Shown in pieces: positions 25,893 to 33,644 of a stretch of 33,644 nt of DNA. Source of the stretch: Bacillota bacterium (lineage in GTDB: Bacteria > Bacillota_I > Bacilli_A > Izemoplasmatales > Hujiaoplasmataceae); contig QKCT01000107.1 in the NCBI GenBank assembly GCA_003245625.1, positions 1-33,644 of the forward strand. The letters are read 5' to 3'. Both the position numbers and the translations under genes were made by a program. The notes below the pieces were generated by a model. That model ran no database searches, was not told the origin of the DNA, and worked only from the letters and a program-made list of their open reading frames with translations. The first letter of the stretch is position 1; every line of letters starts with the position of its first letter.

Positions 25893-27209
25893 ATGTTGAA
25901 TATCGATAAATTATTCCAAGTAGCAAAAGAAAAAGGAATTCAAGACATTCAAGTCTACCTATCTACTTCAACGAATCTAAGCGTTGAAATCTTCGAAGGT
26001 GAAGTCGATAAATACGAAATCGCCGATAATACAAGTTTGACAGTCAAAGGTGTCTTCAACAATAAAATGGGAGTTTATAGTACTGAAGTAATCAGCGACG
26101 AACTCATCGATGAAATTGTTGATACCGTGATAGCAAGCGCTAAAGTCATTGATTCTGACGATGATGCAATCATTTATGAAGGTGATGATCAATACGAAGA
26201 AGTCGAAGGGCTTTATAATGATGATTTAACTCAACTTGACGTAGCGAAGAAGATTGAAACATTGAAAAAAATGGATCAAAAATTCCACAACTTCGATAAA
26301 AGAGTTAAGAACGTTGAAACTAGTTACACGGAAACCATCAACTCAATCCTTTTACAAAATTCCAAAGGCTTGAAGTTAGAAAACAAAGCGAATGCTAGTT
26401 ATATCGTTGGTCAAGTTATCGTAGCCGATGAGAATGATCAGAGAACCGGATTTGACGTTAAGATTACCAACGATTTCAACGATTATAATATCGATGAATT
26501 GGTGGAAGAAATCACTAACGATGCATTAAACTCTTTAGGAGCTCAACCAGTTCCATCCAAGAATTATGAAATTTTATTCTCTGGATTAAGTTTAGCGACG
26601 TTGTTCTCTGCATTCCAAAATGTATTTTCCGCACAAGCAGTTCAAAAAGGAATTTCTTTGTTGAAAGGAAAACTGGGAGAAGTAGTTGGATCTGAACTGA
26701 TTAATGTAGTTGATGATCCTTTCATGAAAAAGAGTGCAAGTAGCCGTTCCTTCGATGATGAAGGTGTGGCGACTAAGCACAAATATTTGATTAAAAACGG
26801 TGTTTTGAACACCTATCTACATAATCTTGTTACCGCTAAGAAAGATGGCGTTAAATCGACTGGTAATGGTTTTGGTGGAGGAATTCGCGCCGTTAACATG
26901 ATGATTGAACCAGGACTTACTCCATTTGATGAAATGCTAGCATCCGTAAAGGATGGTATTTATATCACAAATGTTCAAGGAGCACATGCTGGAGCCAACC
27001 CTGTCAGTGGAGATTTCTCCTTGCAAGCTGCAGGATACTATGTTGTGGATGGAAAGATTGTATCGCCTGTTGCTTTGATTACGGTAGCCGGTAACTTCTT
27101 AGAGATGTTAAAAGATGTTATTCTTGTTGGAAATGAATCCAAAATGACCTATTATGGAATTACCTGTCCAGCAGTAAAAGTGAAATCGATGATTGTTTCT
27201 GGAAAATAA
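25893..27209 (+). CDS. TldE/PmbA-type partner protein
   Basis: TldD/PmbA family features (VYSTEVISDELID, GAHAGANPVSGDFSLQAAGYYVVDGKI) and no zinc motif; ATG 25893 directly after the tldD stop. Confidence 0.93.
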   Translation: MLNIDKLFQVAKEKGIQDIQVYLSTSTNLSVEIFEGEVDKYEIADNTSLTVKGVFNNKMGVYSTEVISDELIDEIVDTVIASAKVIDSDDDAIIYEGDDQYEEVEGLYNDDLTQLDVAKKIETLKKMDQKFHNFDKRVKNVETSYTETINSILLQNSKGLKLENKANASYIVGQVIVADENDQRTGFDVKITNDFNDYNIDELVEEITNDALNSLGAQPVPSKNYEILFSGLSLATLFSAFQNVFSAQAVQKGISLLKGKLGEVVGSELINVVDDPFMKKSASSRSFDDEGVATKHKYLIKNGVLNTYLHNLVTAKKDGVKSTGNGFGGGIRAVNMMIEPGLTPFDEMLASVKDGIYITNVQGAHAGANPVSGDFSLQAAGYYVVDGKIVSPVALITVAGNFLEMLKDVILVGNESKMTYYGITCPAVKVKSMIVSGK

Positions 27210-27226
27210 ATATTGCATTCCATTAG

Positions 27227-27254
27227 AAAAGCTCAAGAATTCTTGAGCTTTTTT
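27227..27254 (+). terminator. Rho-independent terminator after tldE
   Basis: AAAAGCTCAAG aatt CTTGAGCTTTTTT. Confidence 0.93.
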
Positions 27255-27316
27255 CTTTGTATATGAGATTTTTTGAAATGAATTATGTTATGATGGATTC
27301 AAACTGAGGTGTGAAT

Positions 27317-28750
27317 ATGAATGAAAACAAGACGTTGATCAACATTTCCAAGAAGTCTTTCTTGAGTGTGCTGATTATTCTAGCTTCTCTTTTAGTTGTG
27401 GTATTTCTCCTTACCTATCTGATTCCGCAAGGAGCTTATCAAAGAGATTTGGATGGAAATATCATATCCGGTACTTTTCAATATACAGATAATATCAATT
27501 TACCGATTTATAAGTTATTGATTGCTCCATTTGCCGTATTTGTAGGAGAAGACGGAATTACAGTTATTATGATTTGTCTTTTCTTGTTAGTGCTTGGAGG
27601 GTTTTTCCAAGTGATGGAAAAAGCAAATGGAATCAAAGTTATTATTTCGAAAATGATTGAGAAGTTTCAGAATCAAAAATATAAGCTAATTCGGATTATT
27701 GTCCTTATCTTCATGGTGTTTGGGGCTTTCTTTGGAGTGTTTGAAGAATCCGTTGCACTGTTACCGATTATTATTTTGTTATCATTATCTTTAGGATTCG
27801 ATACCTTGCTTGCACTGGGCATGACTCTTTTAGCAGCCGGGTTTGGTTTTGCCACTGCGATTACCAATCCTTTTTCGGTTGGAGTGGCTTCTGAGATTGC
27901 AGGAACAAATATATTAGCCGGTGGATTATATCGAATTGGTATTTTTGTGATTATGTACTTCATCGTTTCGGAGTTTTTAGTCCGATATGCTAAGAAAATT
28001 GAAATAGATCCAAAACGTTCATTAACCTATGAGAATGATTTGGAAAAGTCGAGAGAATTCCATTTGGGTTCCGAGATTGCGGTTGAGAACGAAAATCGTA
28101 TCTTTAAAGTCTTTACTACTATTTTTGTGATTTTGATAGCTGTGATTGTCATATCATCTCTATTGCAACTGATATTCGAGATTTCAATTCCTACGATTCC
28201 TCTAATGGCAGTCACGTTTTTGATTGGAGGATTTGTATCTGGGTGGATGGTTCAAAAAGATTTGTCTATCGTTGGGTCAGCTTTTCTAAAGGGAATGTTA
28301 AGTGTCTTACCAGCAATCGTATTGATTATGTTGGCCACTTCGGTCAAGTGGATTATTACCGAAGGGGAAATCATGGATTCCATTCTCTATTTCCTAGAAA
28401 CCTTTTTTACAAACAAACCCGCTGTTTTGACTATCTTAGGAATTTATTTTATTATTCTGTTTCTAGAATTCTTTATCGGTTCTGCATCCGCCAAAGCATT
28501 CTTGATTATGCCGATATTGATTCCTTTGGTGGGTTTACTCGGTATTACCAAAGAATTGACTATTTTAGCCTTCATTTTCGGTGATGGATTCACAAATGTT
28601 ATCTTCCCTACGAATGGAGTGTTATTAATCGCACTTAGCATCGCCAATGTAGGATATGACAAGTGGTTTAAATGGACGTATAAACTGCAATTATTGACAT
28701 TGACTTTAGCGATGATTTTTCTCGTTATTGGTCTATATATCGGTTATTGA
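27317..28750 (+). CDS. YfcC family membrane carrier (DcuC/anaerobic C4-dicarboxylate carrier superfamily)
   Basis: About 12 TM segments, LLTYLIPQGAYQRD, GFGFATAITNPFSVGVASEIAG, ILIPLVGLLGITKEL; ATG 27317 (GTG 27311 also possible). Confidence 0.85.
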   Translation: MNENKTLINISKKSFLSVLIILASLLVVVFLLTYLIPQGAYQRDLDGNIISGTFQYTDNINLPIYKLLIAPFAVFVGEDGITVIMICLFLLVLGGFFQVMEKANGIKVIISKMIEKFQNQKYKLIRIIVLIFMVFGAFFGVFEESVALLPIIILLSLSLGFDTLLALGMTLLAAGFGFATAITNPFSVGVASEIAGTNILAGGLYRIGIFVIMYFIVSEFLVRYAKKIEIDPKRSLTYENDLEKSREFHLGSEIAVENENRIFKVFTTIFVILIAVIVISSLLQLIFEISIPTIPLMAVTFLIGGFVSGWMVQKDLSIVGSAFLKGMLSVLPAIVLIMLATSVKWIITEGEIMDSILYFLETFFTNKPAVLTILGIYFIILFLEFFIGSASAKAFLIMPILIPLVGLLGITKELTILAFIFGDGFTNVIFPTNGVLLIALSIANVGYDKWFKWTYKLQLLTLTLAMIFLVIGLYIGY

Positions 28751-28766
28751 GAAGGAGTGATATTCC

Positions 28767-28795
28767 TTTACATTTCGCGCTGATAAATGTATAAT
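28767..28795 (+). promoter_or_regulatory. Putative SigA promoter for fba
   Basis: TTTACA (28767-28772), 17-nt spacer, TATAAT (28790-28795). Confidence 0.75.
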
Positions 28796-28830
28796 GATAT
28801 AGGAAATAAATATTTTAGGAGGATATACTT

Positions 28831-29697
28831 ATGGCATTAGTTAATGCAAAAGGAATGCTAGACAAAGCGTTTCAAAATGGATACGCAGTCGGGCAATTCA
28901 ATATCAACAACTTGGAATGGACAAAAGCAATACTTTTAACAGCACAAGAATTGAATTCACCAGTTATCTTAGGTGTTTCTGAAGGTGCAGCAAAATACAT
29001 GACCGGATTCAAAGTCGTAGCCGATATGGTTAAGGCAATGATCGATTCACTTGGAATTACTGTTCCAGTGGCGTTACATTTAGATCACGGAACCTATGAA
29101 GGATCTTACAAAGCTATCGCAGCTGGATTCTCATCCATCATGTTTGATGGATCTCATTATCCAATTGAAGAAAACATCGAAAAGACCAAAGAATTAGTTG
29201 GTAAAGTGAAAGAACTTGGACTATCTTTGGAAGCCGAAGTTGGAGCGATTGGTGGAGAGGAAGATGGAGTTATCGGCGGTGGAGAAGTAGCTGATCCGAA
29301 AGAATGCAAGATGATTGCTGATCTTGGAGTTGACTTCTTAGCAGCTGGAATCGGTAATATTCACGGAAAATATCCTGAAAACTGGGCCGGTTTAAACTTC
29401 GAAGTACTTTCTGCAGTCAACGATATTACAGGAGATACTCCACTCGTATTACATGGTGGAACAGGTATTCCTGAAGATATGATTAAAAAAGCAATATCCA
29501 TGGGTGTATCCAAAATTAACGTTAATACAGAATGCCAATTAGTATTCGCTGAAGCAACTAGAAAATATATTGAAGACGGTAAGGATTTAATTGGTAAAGG
29601 ATTTGATCCAAGAAAATTATTAGCACCTGGTACAGATGCAATCAAACAAGCAGTCAGAGAAAAAATGACATTGTTCGGCTCTGTCAATCAAGCCTAA
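28831..29697 (+). CDS. fba: Class II fructose-bisphosphate aldolase
   Basis: HLDHGTYEGSYKAIAAGFSSIMFDGSHYPIEENI, EVGAIGGEEDG, LHGGTGIPEDMIKKAI; SD AGGAGG. Confidence 0.97.
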   Translation: MALVNAKGMLDKAFQNGYAVGQFNINNLEWTKAILLTAQELNSPVILGVSEGAAKYMTGFKVVADMVKAMIDSLGITVPVALHLDHGTYEGSYKAIAAGFSSIMFDGSHYPIEENIEKTKELVGKVKELGLSLEAEVGAIGGEEDGVIGGGEVADPKECKMIADLGVDFLAAGIGNIHGKYPENWAGLNFEVLSAVNDITGDTPLVLHGGTGIPEDMIKKAISMGVSKINVNTECQLVFAEATRKYIEDGKDLIGKGFDPRKLLAPGTDAIKQAVREKMTLFGSVNQA

Positions 29698-29704
29698 ACA
29701 CAAA

Positions 29705-29729
29705 AAAACCACATATTGAATGTGGTTTT
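29705..29729 (+). terminator. Rho-independent terminator after fba
   Basis: AAAACCACAT attga ATGTGGTTTT followed by CTTTT. Confidence 0.88.
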
Positions 29730-29742
29730 CTTTTGCAAATAA

Positions 29743-29750
29743 TGTATAAT
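29743..29750 (+). promoter_or_regulatory. Putative -10 box for the 29768 gene
   Basis: TGTATAAT; no clear -35; 14 nt beyond the fba terminator stem. Confidence 0.45.
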
Positions 29751-29767
29751 AAGATAAGAGGTTTATT

Positions 29768-30349
29768 ATGAAAAGAATCATTCGAGAATACAATCAATGG
29801 TTGAAAGATAACCAACATTTCATTCTGCACCTAAGAGGGCATGACTCTTCTTTGTATACAAGGGTTTCTCCTATTTATGAAGTGTTGAACCATTTCAAAG
29901 AAGAATATGAAGACGGAATCCTGGAATCCGATGAAGATGTAATGAAGATTTTTCAAGTTGGATTGGAGTATCTTCACTCTCAAGTGGAGACATGCAGAAT
30001 CTATTTGGAAAACACATTTCATCAAGATTTTCATCATTTCTTGGAATATGAGCAAATCATAGGATATCTATTATATATAGAGGATCTCCGTTATGAATTG
30101 GAAGAAAATGAAGTATCTTATGACAAACACACAATGGATCAACTAATTGATTTTTTAGAAGATCTAATGGCGGACAAAGCGGAAATACCCGAAAATATCA
30201 ATCTGTATGTAGATAGTGAAATTCATAAGATAGCCGATTTTTCCAAATGGAATTTTCAAAGCATCATTGATATTTTCGTACAAATTGCAGAAACCGTTGG
30301 AATTGAATTATATATTGAGAGCGACTATGTCGTGGGAAAGGATATTTAA
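29768..30349 (+). CDS. Hypothetical cytosolic protein (193 aa, acidic, probably helical)
   Basis: Intact ORF between terminator and next gene; no recognised family. Confidence 0.7.
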   Translation: MKRIIREYNQWLKDNQHFILHLRGHDSSLYTRVSPIYEVLNHFKEEYEDGILESDEDVMKIFQVGLEYLHSQVETCRIYLENTFHQDFHHFLEYEQIIGYLLYIEDLRYELEENEVSYDKHTMDQLIDFLEDLMADKAEIPENINLYVDSEIHKIADFSKWNFQSIIDIFVQIAETVGIELYIESDYVVGKDI

Positions 30350-30350
30350 G

Positions 30351-31280
30351 ATGAACAAGAAACAATATATCACCTTTATGGCGGTCTATTTGACCCTTTC
30401 AGTTGCACTAATCGTTTTGAATGCGATTTATCACTTTAACGAAAGTTGGATTATTATCTTAATCGTTATTTCTGTTGGATATTTCTATATCCGTTATAAA
30501 ATCACAGGTCCATTACAGATGTTTGCGACACGCTTTAACATGATGGTCGATTATGATATCGATGTAGAAGGCGCGTTGAAGATGGTGGAAGAAAACTCTG
30601 AGAACGCTCCAACTCAAGCGATCAAATCGATGTTTATGATTTACCTGGGAATGGCATACTATTATAATGCTCGTTACAGAGAATCGATCAATACCTTTAA
30701 TCAAATCAACCTGTCGAAAGTCAATCATTTGTATCATGTACTGATTTTTGCTTTCACCGCATACTCTGCATATGAAGAAGGAGACGACGAAGCTTTTGAT
30801 ATTGCATTGGATCGTTTGAATCAAGTGAAGAATCGTATCAATCGTCGTTATTTTAGTTTCGCCACAGGATATATCGAAATATTGACAGCGATGAAAAACC
30901 TTAAAGAGAATCCGGAAGGATATCGCGAGGTCGTAGAACGTAATTTCTCAAGAGATGACGGATATATTTCTACAAAACTTGTATACAATTATCGCATGGC
31001 ATTCTATTATCGTACAGTTGGCGATACAGAAGAAATGGATAAATGCTTTGCCAGATGTATTGCGAACGGAAAAGGACATCATACTGCGATTCAATCGAAA
31101 AAATATTTCCAAGGAACCTGCAATGTAGATGACTTTGTATTCCCAGAACCAGGAACAGAAGTCGAGGAAGCAGAGATTGTCGAGGAACCAAAACAAATCG
31201 GTGAAATCGAAGAAGTGGAACGAGTAGAAGTTACTGAAACAATTGGAGAACCGACGGACGAAAGCTTCGACAAGGAATAA
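30351..31280 (+). CDS. Membrane-anchored protein with helical (TPR-like) cytosolic region and acidic tail
   Basis: Two N-terminal TM segments (YITFMAVYLTLSVALIVLNAIY, IIILIVISVGYFYI); repeat-like AYYYNARYRESINTFNQINLSK / AFYYRTVGDTEEMDKCFARCIA; ATG 30351 follows the stop of the preceding gene by 1 nt. Confidence 0.7.
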   Translation: MNKKQYITFMAVYLTLSVALIVLNAIYHFNESWIIILIVISVGYFYIRYKITGPLQMFATRFNMMVDYDIDVEGALKMVEENSENAPTQAIKSMFMIYLGMAYYYNARYRESINTFNQINLSKVNHLYHVLIFAFTAYSAYEEGDDEAFDIALDRLNQVKNRINRRYFSFATGYIEILTAMKNLKENPEGYREVVERNFSRDDGYISTKLVYNYRMAFYYRTVGDTEEMDKCFARCIANGKGHHTAIQSKKYFQGTCNVDDFVFPEPGTEVEEAEIVEEPKQIGEIEEVERVEVTETIGEPTDESFDKE

Positions 31281-31285
31281 AAGAT

Positions 31286-31325
31286 AAAAAAACACCGATT
31301 GCCTATTGCAAACGGTGTTATTTTT

Positions 31326-31328
<3 letters not shown>
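31286..31328. terminator. Bidirectional terminator between convergent genes
   Basis: AACACCGaTTGC ctatt GCAAaCGGTGTT flanked by A-rich left arm and T-rich right arm. Confidence 0.85.
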
Positions 31329-32828
<1,500 letters not shown>

Positions 32829-33644
32829 CTATTCTGTTTCTACATATCCAACTGCGAGTTTTAATAGTTCGAGATTCTCATACATGACACTGATGTAATC
32901 TTTTCCGGCTTCTGCATCTTCATCGGTTAATGATTGAAGAATATTGAACTCTAGTTTGATTGGATTCATATCCAATGATACCAATTCATCAAAAACGGCA
33001 TTGGATAATGGTGAAGAAGTGTATTTTTCATAAACAATGTAATGAATGTCATCTTCGACCGCATGGGCGACGATTTCTTCTTTTTGTTGACTAGTGAATT
33101 GTTCGGTTTCTTCATGATATCCCGGTGAAATAGAGATGTATTCGAAACCATAATCATCTCTTAAGTATCCATAGATATTTGTGGATGTCATTGTCAAAGT
33201 AGTAGCATTTGAGAGGACTTCGTCGAAAGCATCACTCAATGCTTGTAATTCGGTTACCAAGTTATTATAGTTTGTTTCCATGACACCGGATGGATCGTCG
33301 AATTTCGCTGCAATCTTATCATAAACCATAGCGCTTACTTGTTGGACTTTTAACGGTGAGATCCAAAAATGTGGATCATATCCTAAAGTAGCTTCCTCTT
33401 CGGTATCTTCCTCTCCGTCTTCATGGGAGTGGATAATGCCTTCTATAAATTGGATATAATTGGTTTGATCTTCGATTTTAACTAATTCAACTTCTCGGTT
33501 GGTGAACAAACTTTCGATCTGGTAGTCGATGTATTGATCATAGTTTGCACCTACATAAATTAGGTAGGTTGCATTTGTCATCGCAATGATTTCTTTTGGA
33601 GACCAGTCTACTGAGTTTTCATGTGATGTGACACCAGGGACAAT
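32829..33644 (-). CDS. ZnuA/AdcA-like metal ABC transporter substrate-binding protein (N-terminus outside window)
   Basis: Frame is open to the window edge: ...IVPGVTSHENSVDWSPKEIIAMTNATYLIYVGANYDQYI; His/acidic loop HSHEDGEEDTEEE; GYDPHFWISPLKVQQ; the ORF track start at 33581 is internal. Confidence 0.87.
   Translation of the reverse strand: MVPGVTSHENSVDWSPKEIIAMTNATYLIYVGANYDQYIDYQIESLFTNREVELVKIEDQTNYIQFIEGIIHSHEDGEEDTEEEATLGYDPHFWISPLKVQQVSAMVYDKIAAKFDDPSGVMETNYNNLVTELQALSDAFDEVLSNATTLTMTSTNIYGYLRDDYGFEYISISPGYHEETEQFTSQQKEEIVAHAVEDDIHYIVYEKYTSSPLSNAVFDELVSLDMNPIKLEFNILQSLTDEDAEAGKDYISVMYENLELLKLAVGYVETE

Noticed and set aside
28243-28584. 113-aa plus-strand ORF inside the YfcC-type carrier gene
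   Set aside because: Out-of-frame ORF in a well supported membrane protein gene; composition not protein-like.
30948-31295. 115-aa minus-strand Phe/Leu-rich ORF opposite the TPR-like protein gene
   Set aside because: Explained as the antisense of Glu/Lys-rich coding sequence and it runs into the bidirectional terminator.
33581-33644. ORF-track start of the ZnuA-like protein at 33581
   Set aside because: The frame is open to the window edge and upstream codons encode family-consistent sequence (GVTSHENSVDWSPKEIIA), so this Met is internal.

Overview
33.6 kb window from a low-GC Firmicutes/Mollicutes-type genome. TGA is used as a stop and Trp is always TGG, so the genetic code looks standard; the overall feel is Acholeplasma/Izemoplasma-like, but that lineage call is inference. 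Left part: C-terminal end of an unknown CDS, a stand-alone enzyme-I-N-like PEP-utiliser domain protein overlapping dnaX, ybaB/ebfC, recR and a small membrane protein. Middle: an apparent six-gene operon (4170-15200) that ends in a strong terminator and encodes a CUT1-type ABC importer (ATPase, two permeases, binding lipoprotein), a secreted PASTA-SNase-OB-OB lipoprotein nuclease and a 1625-aa modular surface lipoprotein built from OB-like and Ig-like modules. Next come two tandem DHH/DHHA1 phosphoesterases (NrnA-like), a Na/Pi cotransporter with a PhoU-like tail, rpoE (delta), pyrG with a promoter-proximal terminator (attenuator-like), PadR plus a DUF1700/DUF4097-like protein, M32 carboxypeptidase, tldD/tldE, a YfcC-type carrier, class II fba, two uncharacterised proteins, and on the minus strand lysS and a ZnuA-like metal-binding protein cut by the window edge. 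Most interesting candidate: the nuclease/ABC/giant-lipoprotein operon as a surface nucleic-acid capture, digestion and import system. Other notable items are the stand-alone EIN-like protein, the pyrG leader, and a palindrome inside the padR promoter. No CRISPR arrays, rRNA, tRNA or transposons were recognised.
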